From: Nonomuraea montanisoli
Lineage (GTDB): Bacteria > Actinomycetota > Actinomycetes > Streptosporangiales > Streptosporangiaceae
NCBI RefSeq assembly: GCF_013363975.1
Contig: NZ_JABWGN010000023.1
Coordinates: 1-64,000, forward strand
Reading direction: 5' to 3'
Length of the DNA: 64,000 bases
Within the stretch, counting starts at the first letter, position 1, and every line of letters begins with the position of its first letter. Under the pieces are notes generated by a model, which did no database searches, was not told where the DNA came from, and saw only the letters and a list, made by a program, of their open reading frames with translations. Positions 35,694 through 44,632 of the stretch are shown here, piece by piece. Made by a program: the position numbers and the translations under genes.

Positions 35694-37625
35694 ATGCAGG
35701 TCACACCTCCCCCACTGCTCAAGCGCGTGCCACCCGGCGCATGGGCGGCCGTGGCGTGGTGCGCGGGCTTGGTGTTCACGTTCCTCATGCGGATCAGGCT
35801 GCCCGGCGAGTGGGAACCCGCCATGCTCCCCGGCGTCGTGCTGTACCAGCCCGACGGGCTGATGTTCCTCGCGGTGGCCACCGGTTCGACCTTGGCGGCC
35901 TGCCGGCTGCTGACCCGCCGCCCGCTGGTCGCGTTGGGGCTGATGCTGGCCGCCTCCGTGATCGCGTGCGTCCCGCTGGGGGTGGGCGAGATCCCGTTCG
36001 CCCAGTATCTGGCGGTCGACGTCGCGCTGTACGTCATCGCGGCCACCCGGTCACGGCGGACGGCGCTGGCGGCCCTGTTCTGGGCGCTCGCCCTGCTCAG
36101 CGGCTACCTGACCACGCGGATGCTGTTCGGCTGGCCCATCGGCACCTCGGCGGAGCTGGCCGTGGCCATGGGGGCGGTCATCACCTGGCTGATCGGCCGC
36201 TCGTCGCACCAGGCCCGCGAGCACGCCGAAGCCCTGACCGCCCGGGCGGCGGCCCAGGCGGTCACGGACGAACGGCTGCGCATCTCCCGGGACCTGCACG
36301 ACACGGTCGCGCACAGCATGGGCGTCATCGCCCTGCAGGCGGGCGCGGCGCGGCGGGTCATCGACACCCAGCCGGTGCGCGCCCGTGAGGCGCTGGCGGA
36401 GATCGAGGCCGTCGGCCGGGAGACGTTGTCGGGGCTGCGCCGCATGGTCGGCACGCTCAGACAGCCCGCGCCGTACGACTCCACACAGGCTGCCGCAGGC
36501 GTCCCGAACGGCCATGCGCCGCAGCCACCGCACGACGCAGAGGCGACGACGCCGCACGACGCAGAGGTGACACCACACGACGCAGAAGTGACGCTGCACC
36601 ACGCGGAGGCGACGCCGCACGACGCGGAGGCGACGTTGCGGACCCGATCCCCTGAGGGCATCGCGAGGACATTGGCTGACCGTCTCGCGATGACGGCGGC
36701 ACGCGACCAAGCCGCAGCTCGCGAGCCACGGCGCGACTTCGGCGGCTCGCCGGCGCACCCGCTCAGCCGGCTGGATCAGCCAGGGGAAGCCGTACGCACC
36801 CCAGAGCCCGGATCGACCCCGAGGACGACATCCGGCGCGGCCGCCTCATGCCTCGGCCTCGACTCGGCCGGCTCGATTCCCATGTCCGGCACGGCCGGCT
36901 CGCACCTCGACCCCAACTCGGCGGGCCCGACTCCCATGTCCAGCGCGACCAGCTCGCACCTCAACCCCAACTCAGCAGGTCCGGTTCCCGTGTCTGGCGG
37001 CGCGGGCATCGCCTGTCCTGTGCCTGATCCGCCTCCAAGAAGCCAAACGCGAAGGCCCGGCTCTCCGTACCCCCGCCTGTTGGCGGCCGAGGCGGAAGAG
37101 GGCGGACGCCTCCGGCCCGGGCTGGCGGATCTCGGCCGACTGACGGCGACAACCACGCACGCCGGGGTCCGCGTCGACGTACGCCAGCTGGGGGAACCAC
37201 GACCGCTACCAGCCGACCTCGACGTCTCCGCCTACCGCGTCATCCAGGAGGCGGTGACGAACGTGGTCCGCCACGCGGCCGTCGACTCGTGCCAGGTATC
37301 GATCGCGTACCACCAGGACGCGCTGTCGATCGAAATCCTGAACGACGGACCGGCGGCCCGCAGCCTCGCGGAAGGGGACAGCCATGCGGGTGCCACGAGC
37401 GGCGCCCACGCGGGCGGGGGCGCTGACCCCGCAGACGAAGGTGCCCACGTGAGCAGCAGTGCTTGGGAGGATGAGAATGAGACCGGTCGCTCAGAGGGTG
37501 GTGGGTACGGATTGACGGGGATGCGGGAGCGGGTCTGCCTGCTGAACGGAGAGCTCCACGCCGGGCCACGTCCAGAGGGCGGGTTCCGGGTGGCGGTACG
37601 CCTGCCTCTCCCGGTAGGAGCGTGA
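35694..37625 (+). CDS. NarL-type sensor histidine kinase with a very long repeat-rich linker
   Basis: 643 residues. N-terminal membrane part about 18-168 (five or six helices), HisKA_3 domain with H202 in ISRDLHDTVAHSMG, HATPase region PGLADLGRL (475-483), N box EAVTNVVRHA (519-528) and G box GGGYGLTGMRERV (602-614). Between H-box and ATPase is a 215-residue insert (about 257-472) where family members usually have 20-40, containing five PHDAEAT/PHDAEVT units and a second repeat LDSAGSIPMSG/LDPNSAGPTPMSS. A further 45-residue insert sits in the ATP lid (about 553-600). The protein likely phosphorylates the response regulator encoded immediately downstream. ATG 35694 chosen over 35658. Confidence 0.88.
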   Translation: MQVTPPPLLKRVPPGAWAAVAWCAGLVFTFLMRIRLPGEWEPAMLPGVVLYQPDGLMFLAVATGSTLAACRLLTRRPLVALGLMLAASVIACVPLGVGEIPFAQYLAVDVALYVIAATRSRRTALAALFWALALLSGYLTTRMLFGWPIGTSAELAVAMGAVITWLIGRSSHQAREHAEALTARAAAQAVTDERLRISRDLHDTVAHSMGVIALQAGAARRVIDTQPVRAREALAEIEAVGRETLSGLRRMVGTLRQPAPYDSTQAAAGVPNGHAPQPPHDAEATTPHDAEVTPHDAEVTLHHAEATPHDAEATLRTRSPEGIARTLADRLAMTAARDQAAAREPRRDFGGSPAHPLSRLDQPGEAVRTPEPGSTPRTTSGAAASCLGLDSAGSIPMSGTAGSHLDPNSAGPTPMSSATSSHLNPNSAGPVPVSGGAGIACPVPDPPPRSQTRRPGSPYPRLLAAEAEEGGRLRPGLADLGRLTATTTHAGVRVDVRQLGEPRPLPADLDVSAYRVIQEAVTNVVRHAAVDSCQVSIAYHQDALSIEILNDGPAARSLAEGDSHAGATSGAHAGGGADPADEGAHVSSSAWEDENETGRSEGGGYGLTGMRERVCLLNGELHAGPRPEGGFRVAVRLPLPVGA

Positions 37626-38416
37626 TGACGGACGGCGTCGTCGTTCCGCCCGCACCTCCCGAAGGGAACGTGACGGCAGACGAAATCGTCCTTCCGCCCG
37701 CACCTCCCGGCACGAGCGTGACGGACGGCGTCGTCGTTCCGCCCGCCGGTCGGCCGCCCGTTCGCGTCGTCCTGGCTGACGATCAGCCCCTGATCCGCGC
37801 CGCCCTCCGCATGGTCATCACCGATGCCCCCGACCTGGAGCTCGTCGGCGAGGCGGGCACCGGTTCGGACGCGGTGAGGCTGGCCGAGGGCCTGCGGCCG
37901 GACGTCGTGGTGATGGACATCCGCATGCCGGGCATGGACGGCATCGAAGCCACGCGGCTGATCACCGCCGGGCCCAGCGGGGCGCAGGTCGTCGTGCTGA
38001 CCACGTTCGACGACGACGACTACGTGTACGGCGCCCTGCGCGCGGGCGCGTCCGGCTTCCTCGTCAAGGACATGGCCCTGGACGACATCCTGGGGGCGAT
38101 CCGGGTGGTCGCCGCCGGCGACGCGCTCATCGCGCCGAGCGTCACCCGGCGGCTCATCGAGGAGTTCGCCGTCCGCCCCGAACCCGCTCCGGCTCCTGCC
38201 CCGCGCAAGCTGGAGGGCATCACCGGCCGTGAGCAGGAGGTGCTGACCCTCGTCGCCCGCGGTCTGTCCAACACCGAGATCGCCGCCGAGCTGGTCATCA
38301 GCGTGGCCACCGTGAAGGCGTACGTCACCCGCCTGCTGACCAAGCTCGACGCCCGCGACCGCGTCCAGCTCGTCATCATCGCCTACGACGCCGGGCTCGC
38401 GTCCGGATCGAGATAG
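37625..38416 (+). CDS. LuxR/NarL-family response regulator
   Basis: 263 residues. Receiver domain about 46-162 with acceptor D98 in VVVMDIRMPG, acidic pair ADD (51-53) and K in LVKDMAL; LuxR HTH about 197-258 (ITGREQEVLTLVARGLSNTE). ATG 37625 overlaps the kinase stop, so the two-component pair is coupled. The first 45 residues are an extra segment made of three degenerate units, MTDGVVVPPAPPEGN, VTADEIVLPPAPPGTS and VTDGVVVPPAGRPP, not seen in typical NarL proteins. The target is probably the adjacent ABC exporter locus, now decayed. Confidence 0.93.
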   Translation: MTDGVVVPPAPPEGNVTADEIVLPPAPPGTSVTDGVVVPPAGRPPVRVVLADDQPLIRAALRMVITDAPDLELVGEAGTGSDAVRLAEGLRPDVVVMDIRMPGMDGIEATRLITAGPSGAQVVVLTTFDDDDYVYGALRAGASGFLVKDMALDDILGAIRVVAAGDALIAPSVTRRLIEEFAVRPEPAPAPAPRKLEGITGREQEVLTLVARGLSNTEIAAELVISVATVKAYVTRLLTKLDARDRVQLVIIAYDAGLASGSR

Positions 38417-38498
38417 GTCAACTTCCGGGCGGCCCAGCTCCTCCGGTCAGCTGCTCGACCAGTATCAGCCGCTCATCGCCGTAGACCGGTCTGGCGAG

Positions 38499-38815
38499 GC
38501 GTGCGCGAACCCGGCCAGGCGGGCCCGAACTCGGGCAAGGCCAGCGCGAGCCTGGCCAGCTCGGCGCGAACCCGGCCAGGCGGACGTGAACCCGCAAGGC
38601 CAGCGCGAACCCGGCCAGACGGACGTGAACCCGGCCAGGCCGATGCGAACGCAGCCAGCTCGGCGCGAACCCAGCCGGGCGGACGTGACCCCCGCAAGGC
38701 CGACGCGACCCCAGCCAGACGGGCGCCAACCCGGCCGGCCAGGCAGGCCCGAACCCCTCAAGGCCGGCGCGAGCCCGGCCAGGCGGGCGCGAACCCGGTC
38801 AGCGGGCGCGAGCGT
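38499..38815. repeat. Imperfect tandem-repeat block replacing the start of an ABC ATPase gene
   Basis: About 317 bp made of roughly 16 degenerate copies of an 18-20 bp unit like GCGCGAACCCGGCCAGGCGG. It occupies the position where the ABC ATP-binding gene should begin. No regular spacers, so not CRISPR. Confidence 0.8.
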
Positions 38816-39343
38816 GCGGACCGCCTCGATTCGCGACGGCCGGCGAAGCGCTCCTCCGGCACAGCGGCGGCGGCGCCAATGGCGGCCTTACGGCGTCGCA
38901 GCGTCGGCTACGTCTTCCAGGACCTCAACCTGATCCCGTCACTCACAGCGGTGGAGAACGTGATGCTGCCGGGCGAGCTCGACGGCGTCCGCCCCCGCCG
39001 CGCCCGCGAGGAGGCCACGGGGGTACTGGCGGAGATCGGCGTGGAAGACCTGGCCGACCGCTTCCCCGAGAAGCTGTCCGGCGGCCAGCGGCAGCGGGTC
39101 GCGATCGCCCGCGCTCTGGTCGGCGAGCGACGCCTGCTGCTGGCCGACGAGCCGACCGGCGCGCTGGACACCCGCACCGGCGACGAGATCCTCCAGGTCC
39201 TACGCGCCCGCTGTGACGCGGGCGCGGCGGTCCTGCTCGTCACCCACGAGCCGCGCTACGCCGCCTGGGCCGATCGGGTGGTGTTCCTCCGTGACGGCAT
39301 GGTCGCCGACTCCACGGACGGGTCGCTGGTGAGCGCCCGATGA
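38816..39343 (+). pseudogene. 5'-truncated ABC transporter ATP-binding protein
   Basis: The recognisable part starts at ALRRRSVGYVFQDLNLIP (Q loop) and continues through signature LSGGQRQRVAIARAL, Walker B LLLADEPTGALD and the H-loop LLVTHEPRYAAW. The upstream Walker A and the first 70-90 residues are absent; a repeat block takes their place. Without the P-loop it cannot bind ATP normally. The gene resembles MacB/LolD-type ATPases. The stop overlaps the permease start by ATGA, so the old operon structure is intact. Confidence 0.85.
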
Positions 39344-40749
39344 GCGCGGTTCTCGCCGCGCTGCGCATCGCCCGCCGCAACGCGTGGCGCTCCCGAGGGC
39401 GGAGCGCGCTCATCATGGTGATGATCGGCCTGCCCGTCCTGGTGATCACCACGGTTCTCACCCTCGTCGAGACCATGAGCGTCAGCCCGCGGGAGGGGCT
39501 GATGGCCGCACTCGGCGCGGCCGACGCCCGCCTCATGCAGGCGCCCGGCGGCACGGTGCTCCACCAGCAGCCGGACGGGACGAGCTGGGACACGAGCGGC
39601 GGCGGAGCCAACACGGCCGGGCGGAGCGCCGCCGACGTGGCGGCGCTGCTCGGGCCGGGCACCCGGTTGATCCCCCTTCGACACCGGCGTGCTCCGATTG
39701 GGCTCGCGGCGTTGACGGCCACGGTCGTGGCGGTGGGCATCGGCACGTACAGCGCGTACATGGACGAGCGCAACGCCTACACCTCGGCGCGCCCGACCGG
39801 CATGCTGGCGATCTGGGCCGGCACCATCGGCGACCCGGCCTGGAGCAGGCTTCGCTCCGAGGCCGTCCGCCGGCTGCCGGGTGTGCCGCTGGCCGCCGGT
39901 TATCAGGTCAAGGACGCCCAGGGCCACCGTTACGCGCTGCGGTACACGGTGCGTTGGAACGGCATTCGCACGCGTCGCACGGCGGCCGTCGGAGACCGGA
40001 CACTGCTCAGGCTCCTGCAGGGGCGCGACGATCCGCGGGCGGCCGCGGCGCTGGCCGGCGGCAAGGCCGTGGTGTTCGACGCGGCCGCGCTGCGGGACGG
40101 CAAGCTGGCGTTGCGGGCGAGCTCCACGTCCGGCCCCGCGCGCAGGCTGGAGGTGCCCGCGGTGCCGGCCACGCCCGCCGACGAGCACCAGAGCGGCGCC
40201 CTGCTGCCCCGTGGCCTGGTGGAACAGGCCGGATTCTCGACGGCGGAGCGCCAGCTCTACGCGATGTACCGGCCGTCACCGCAGTCGACGCTGGCACGCG
40301 ATCTGGCCAAGGTGACTCCCCGCGTCACGGTCGCCTCCGAGGAGGGCTATCGCAACGTGCCCGACCCCAGCCTGTGGGGCTGGCTCGGCGGCGCCCTGGT
40401 CCTGGTCGTCGGCGGCACGCTGGCCGCCACGCGCCTGGCGGCCGCCGACATGCGGCCCGAGCAGGCGACGATGCTGGCCATCGGCGCCCCACCCACGATG
40501 TTGCGTACGGTCGTCGCCGGCCAGGCCCTCTACATCTCCGGGCTCGGCGCGCTGGTGGGGCTGCTCGCGGGAACGGTGACCGGCCTGGCGCTGACCCGGC
40601 CGATGACGACGCACGGCGCCGGGGATCCCGTCACGATCGCCGTGCCCTGGCCGTTTCTCGTCGCCGTCGTGGTGGGGCTGCCCGTTCTGGCGAGCGCGGC
40701 GGCGCTGGTCATCCGGACCGGGCCGCCCCTCGCCCGCCGGCTCCTGTGA
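39340..40749 (+). CDS. FtsX-like ABC transporter permease, apparently internally deleted
   Basis: 469 residues. The N-terminus (LRIARRNAWRSRGRSALIMV, then VETMSVSPREGLMAALGAAD) is that of the large actinobacterial FtsX permeases of 800-900 residues. After about residue 115 the sequence jumps to what is normally the second half, with RAPIGLAALTATVVAVGIGTY near 117 and the closing three-helix FtsX core about 345-465. The first FtsX core appears lost. It is still in frame, so a shortened protein may be made, but together with the P-loop-less ATPase it suggests a decayed exporter. Confidence 0.75.
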   Translation: MSAVLAALRIARRNAWRSRGRSALIMVMIGLPVLVITTVLTLVETMSVSPREGLMAALGAADARLMQAPGGTVLHQQPDGTSWDTSGGGANTAGRSAADVAALLGPGTRLIPLRHRRAPIGLAALTATVVAVGIGTYSAYMDERNAYTSARPTGMLAIWAGTIGDPAWSRLRSEAVRRLPGVPLAAGYQVKDAQGHRYALRYTVRWNGIRTRRTAAVGDRTLLRLLQGRDDPRAAAALAGGKAVVFDAAALRDGKLALRASSTSGPARRLEVPAVPATPADEHQSGALLPRGLVEQAGFSTAERQLYAMYRPSPQSTLARDLAKVTPRVTVASEEGYRNVPDPSLWGWLGGALVLVVGGTLAATRLAAADMRPEQATMLAIGAPPTMLRTVVAGQALYISGLGALVGLLAGTVTGLALTRPMTTHGAGDPVTIAVPWPFLVAVVVGLPVLASAAALVIRTGPPLARRLL

Positions 40750-40752
40750 CGC

Positions 40753-40775
40753 GCCGGGCCCAGGAGAGGCCCGGC
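40753..40775. terminator. GC-rich hairpin between convergent genes
   Basis: GCCGGGCC (40753-40760) pairs with GGCCCGGC (40768-40775) over a 7-nt loop. No T-run, but such hairpins are common actinobacterial terminators. Confidence 0.6.
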
Positions 40776-40797
40776 CCCGACAGCGGCAGGGGCGCGG

Positions 40798-41583
40798 TCA
40801 CTGGCACTTTCCCTGCAGCCAGGTCTTGAGCTGGGGCGTGTAGTCGGTGGCCACCCGCTTGGCGCCGCTCTGGAGAGCCGTCTGCCACGCGTTCTCGTTG
40901 AGCCGCCACGAGGGAGGCGGCTCCTCCCAGTCGGTGACCTCCGGCCAGACGGGCCCGCCGCTCAGCACCTGGGACAGGCCCGCCGCGCTCACCTGCCTCC
41001 GGAGCTCGGCGGTGATGGCGCCGTCGTGGGAGTACAGGATGATCTCCTGCGATCGGTAGGACTCCTTGACCGGGCCGAGCACCTCGGCCCAGGCCCGCGA
41101 CTTGATCGTGGCGTCGGAGCTGAGCAGCGACTGCCGGGCCTCCGGCTTGATCTCGACCAGCCCGACCATGCCCGCGCTCTTCATCGCGGTCAGCCATGCG
41201 CGGAAGGTGTAGACGGTCTCGCCGGGGAACAGGCCCCGGTTGATGGTCCGGCCCTGGAGCGCGGTGTCGCCGGCCGCCCACCAGATGTCGGTGATGTTCT
41301 TCTTCGTGCCCGTCAGGCCCCACGTGGAGGTGTTGTGCCACATGACGGCCTTGGTGCCGTCCTTGGTGAGCTGCAGGTCGGCCTCGACGCCCGACGCGCC
41401 CCACGCCTTGTAGCGGCGGATGGCCGTGGGGTTGTTGGGCTGACGCACCTGGTCCCGCTCCCACGCGTTGGGCCCGGTGGGGTAGCCGCCGTGCCCGAAG
41501 ATCTGCGGGCACGCGGGGAGGGCCGAGAGTGACGGGGAGGTAAGTAACGAGGCCAGCATCAGGGCGGCGAGGGGGACTGCCAA
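40798..41583 (-). CDS. Secreted glycerophosphodiester phosphodiesterase family protein
   Basis: 261 residues. Signal peptide about 1-22. Catalytic elements of the GDPD barrel: IFGHGGYP near 30, GVEADLQLTKDG (Glu and Asp metal ligands) and VMWHNTS (second His), plus LVEIKPEA later. The family splits glycerophosphodiesters to glycerol-3-phosphate and an alcohol; secreted versions scavenge phosphate or act on teichoic acid-like polymers. The start is TTG 41583 with AAAGGTG upstream, because no ATG/GTG gives a sensible signal peptide. A C-terminal lone Cys near the end pairs possibly with the N-terminal CPQIF. Confidence 0.88.
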   Translation of the reverse strand: MAVPLAALMLASLLTSPSLSALPACPQIFGHGGYPTGPNAWERDQVRQPNNPTAIRRYKAWGASGVEADLQLTKDGTKAVMWHNTSTWGLTGTKKNITDIWWAAGDTALQGRTINRGLFPGETVYTFRAWLTAMKSAGMVGLVEIKPEARQSLLSSDATIKSRAWAEVLGPVKESYRSQEIILYSHDGAITAELRRQVSAAGLSQVLSGGPVWPEVTDWEEPPPSWRLNENAWQTALQSGAKRVATDYTPQLKTWLQGKCQ

Positions 41584-41662
41584 GACTCACACCTTTCGAT
41601 CTTGTCGTGCCCTCGCACTCTCCCACATCACCGGACCGTCGGGCGTCACCTCTGGCGCAGGA

Positions 41663-42844
41663 TCAGTGCCAGGGGTCGTAGTCGACCTCCAGCGGCTCCT
41701 GCGGCGGGCGTTCGGGCTCCGGGACGTGCTGGAGGTTGACGCGCACCCGGTACCACACGCTGCTGCGCCCCCGCATGCCGTCGACCAGCACGTCGGCGGG
41801 CTCCAGCCGGGCGGCCGCCCCGGGATGGCGGGCCTTCCACCGCTCGAAGCCCGCCAGGGCCTCGTCCTTGTGCTGGGCCTTGGCGATCTCGATGACCGGA
41901 ACGACCTGGCGCCTGCGGCCGGTGCCCTTGGGCGGCTTGGGGGCGGGCCCCAGCGACTCGGCCAGCTCCAGCAGCCCGTCGAGCGTGCCCGGGTGGTCGT
42001 CGATGCCGGCCCACGGGTCGCCCCGCTCGGCCAGCCGGCGCGGGACGGTGTCGATCGTGAACAGCTCGGGCCGGCAGCCCGGCACCTCGTCCCAGGTCAG
42101 CGGCGTGGAGACGCGGGCATCGGGGACGGCGCGGACCGAGTAGGCCGAGGCGACGGTGCGGTCGTAGGCGTTCTGGTTGAAGTCGACGAAGACGCCGTGC
42201 CGCTCCTCCTTCCACCAGCGGCTCGTGGCCACCTCGGGGGCCCGCCGCTCGACCTCGCGCGCCACCGCCTCGGCGGCCTTGCGCACCTCGGCGAACGTCC
42301 ACCGAGGCTCGATGCGGGTGTAGACATGGAATCCGCGCGAACCGGACGTCTTGGGCCAGGCGGTCAGCCCGTGGTCGGCCAGCACCTCCCGCGCCACCGT
42401 CGCGGTCGCCAGCACGTCGTCCCAGGCCACCCCGGGCACCGGGTCGAGGTCGATGCGCAGCTCGTCGGGGTGGGCGAGGTCGCCGGCGCGGACGGGGTGC
42501 GGGTTGAGGTCGACGCAGCCCAGGTTGACGACCCAGAGGAGCTGGGCCAGGTCGTTGACCACGACCTCCTCGGCGCTGAGCCCGGACCGGTAGCGCAGCT
42601 CGGCCACCTCGATCCACGGCGGCCGCTTGGCCGGGACCCGCTTCTGGAAGAACGCCTCCTCCTCGATGCCGCGCACGTACCGCTTGAGGATCATGGGCCT
42701 CCCGGCCACCCCGCGCAGCGCCCCCTCGGACACGGCCTCGTAGTAGCGCACCAGGTCGAGCTTGGTGTGGCCGGTCCGCGGGAAGATCACCTTGTCCGGG
42801 CTCGTGATGGACACCCGCCGCCCGGCGACCTCGATGTCAGGCAT
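41663..42844 (-). CDS. Stand-alone LigD-type polymerase (PolDom, archaeo-eukaryotic primase superfamily)
   Basis: 393 residues. Polymerase domain features: LRIDLDPVPG with the DLD metal pair, SGSRGFHVYTRI, and the basic/aromatic FVDFNQNAYDRTVASAYSVRA. This is the PolDom part of multidomain LigD used in Ku-dependent end joining, here without ligase or nuclease domains, which lie on separate genes in many actinobacteria. No ku or ligase gene is in this window. Likely role: gap filling with ribonucleotides in double-strand-break repair, perhaps in spores. ATG 42844 has a weak ribosome site. Confidence 0.92.
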   Translation of the reverse strand: MPDIEVAGRRVSITSPDKVIFPRTGHTKLDLVRYYEAVSEGALRGVAGRPMILKRYVRGIEEEAFFQKRVPAKRPPWIEVAELRYRSGLSAEEVVVNDLAQLLWVVNLGCVDLNPHPVRAGDLAHPDELRIDLDPVPGVAWDDVLATATVAREVLADHGLTAWPKTSGSRGFHVYTRIEPRWTFAEVRKAAEAVAREVERRAPEVATSRWWKEERHGVFVDFNQNAYDRTVASAYSVRAVPDARVSTPLTWDEVPGCRPELFTIDTVPRRLAERGDPWAGIDDHPGTLDGLLELAESLGPAPKPPKGTGRRRQVVPVIEIAKAQHKDEALAGFERWKARHPGAAARLEPADVLVDGMRGRSSVWYRVRVNLQHVPEPERPPQEPLEVDYDPWH

Positions 42845-42918
42845 GGGCCCAACCCTACGCAACGCCTCCGACAATCCCCCGGACCAGCGCCGAGGACACC
42901 GGGTCCCGGACGCAGGGG

Positions 42919-43659
42919 TCAGAACCGGCCGTGGCGGCCCTCGCCGGAGGCGAAGCGGGCCGCCCCGGCCGCCGCGTCCGGCAGTGAGAGCAGCCCGTGG
43001 CGCAGCTCGTTCGTGATCGCCTCGGGTTCCGTCATGCCCTCCTGCTCCAGCAGCGACATCCGGTCGCCCCGCAGGCACGCCTGCGGGAACCGGGCCAGCT
43101 CGCGGGCCAGCGCCTCGGCGTGCGGCCGCGCGCCTCCGGTGGGCACGACGCGGTTGGCCAGCCCCATCCCGTACGCCTCCCGGGCCCCGACCGGCCGTCC
43201 CGTGAGGATCATGTCCATGGCGCGGGAGGCACCGATGAGGCGCGGCAGGCGTACGGTGCCGCCGTCGATCAGCGGCACGCCCCAGCGGCGGCAGAACACA
43301 CCGAACACCGCGTCCTCCTCGGCCACCCGCAGGTCGCACCAGAGCGCGAGCTCCAGCCCGCCCGCCACGGCATGCCCGGCGACGGCGGCGACGACCGGTT
43401 TGGACAGGCGCATCCGGGTCGGGCCCATCGGCCCGTCGCCCTCCTCGCCGATGTGGTTGTCGAGCGCCTTCAGGTCGGCGCCGGCGCAGAACGTGCCGCC
43501 CTCGCCCCACAACACGGCGACGGACGCGTCCGAGGCGTCGAACTCCCGGAACGCGTCGGCGAGCGCCCCGGCGGTCTTGCGGTCCACCGCGTTGCGCGCC
43601 TCGGGACGGCTGAGCACGACGGTCGTGACGGGCCCGTCGCGTTCGATCCGTACGGTCAT
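42919..43659 (-). CDS. Enoyl-CoA hydratase/isomerase (crotonase) family protein
   Basis: 246 residues. Crotonase motifs: LSRPEARNAVD, the oxyanion-hole segment FCAGADLKAL, and GHAVAGGLELALWCDLR. Catalytic Glu positions: the hydratase Glu region reads AVFGVFCRRWGVP, where the usual first Glu is not obvious, so it may be an isomerase or other crotonase reaction rather than a true hydratase. The end is hydrophilic without a known domain. ATG 43659 is chosen because GGAGG lies five bases upstream and overlaps the alternative GTG 43665. Fatty-acid or aromatic CoA metabolism is inferred. Confidence 0.9.
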   Translation of the reverse strand: MTVRIERDGPVTTVVLSRPEARNAVDRKTAGALADAFREFDASDASVAVLWGEGGTFCAGADLKALDNHIGEEGDGPMGPTRMRLSKPVVAAVAGHAVAGGLELALWCDLRVAEEDAVFGVFCRRWGVPLIDGGTVRLPRLIGASRAMDMILTGRPVGAREAYGMGLANRVVPTGGARPHAEALARELARFPQACLRGDRMSLLEQEGMTEPEAITNELRHGLLSLPDAAAGAARFASGEGRHGRF

Positions 43660-43847
43660 GTCCACCTCCGCGACCTCGGCCGGTCCTGGCCAGGGCCAGG
43701 AGCACCAGCATCCCCGTGGCCCGCCGCCCGCACAAGCCCGCCGGGTCCGGCGCCCACGACCGGGTACCCGTGTACGGGACGTAAAAGGACGCGCGCCGGA
43801 AGATCGCTTGCTGGAAGACTGGGCCGGTGGCGGAAGAGGAGGCGAAG

Positions 43848-44552
43848 ATGACGATCACGGCGCTGACCGGCGCGGGGATCTCCACGGCGTCCGGCATCCC
43901 CGACTACCGGGGACCCAACGGCCTGTGGAAGACCGAACCCGACCATCTGCGGCTCGTCAGCATCGGCCCCTACCTGGACGATCCCGACGTACGACGCCGT
44001 TCGTGGGAATTCCGGCGCGCGAGCCCCGCCTGGACGGCCGAGCCCAACGCCGCCCATCGGGCGCTGGCCGAGCTGGAGCGGGCGGGGCGGCTCGACCGGC
44101 TGATCACGCAGAACGTCGACGGCCTGCACCAGAAGGCCGGTTCCCGGGCGGTGCTGGAGCTGCACGGCAACATGTTCGGCGTGACGTGCCTCGGCTGCGG
44201 CGCCCGCTCCACCCTGCGCGAGGCGCTCGACCGGATCGACGCGGGCGAGCCCGACCCCGCGTGCTCCACGTGCGGGGGCGTCCTCAAGACCACGACGGTC
44301 ATGTTCGGCGAGGTGCTGCCCGAGGAGACGCTCGCGGAGGCGGTCCGGGCGGCGCAGCGGTGCTCGGTCTTCCTCGTCGTCGGCACCTCGTTGCAGGTGC
44401 AGCCCGCCGCGACGCTGGCCGGGCTGGCGGCGGAGGCCGGCGCCCGGCTCGTGATCGTCAACGGCGAGCCGACCCCGTACGACGACCAGGCCGACGAGGT
44501 GATCCGCGACCCGATCAGCGAGGCGGTCCCCCGCCTGCTGGCCACCCTGTGA
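43848..44552 (+). CDS. Sir2-family NAD-dependent protein deacylase (sirtuin)
   Basis: 234 residues. NAD-binding GAGIS and IPDYRGPNGLW (9-27), catalytic H106 in LELHGN, zinc Cys pairs CLGC (114/117) and CSTC (139/142), and VVGTSLQVQPA near 190. The family removes acyl groups from lysines (for example acetyl-CoA synthetase) in the cytoplasm. ATG 43848 is favoured over GTG 43827 since AGGAGG is five bases upstream. Divergent from the crotonase, no operon. The N-terminus is a little shorter than in E. coli CobB. Confidence 0.94.
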   Translation: MTITALTGAGISTASGIPDYRGPNGLWKTEPDHLRLVSIGPYLDDPDVRRRSWEFRRASPAWTAEPNAAHRALAELERAGRLDRLITQNVDGLHQKAGSRAVLELHGNMFGVTCLGCGARSTLREALDRIDAGEPDPACSTCGGVLKTTTVMFGEVLPEETLAEAVRAAQRCSVFLVVGTSLQVQPAATLAGLAAEAGARLVIVNGEPTPYDDQADEVIRDPISEAVPRLLATL

Positions 44553-44632
44553 CCGCCCGGCCCGCCGAGCGGGTGGGGCTCGGTCGTGCCCGCGCTTCGG
44601 CCGGCGGGACGGCGGCGGCGAGCTGAGGGTCG

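Noticed and set aside
38499..38815. CRISPR array
   Set aside because: Units are 18-20 bp, degenerate and head-to-tail with no constant repeat or unique spacers; no cas genes are nearby.
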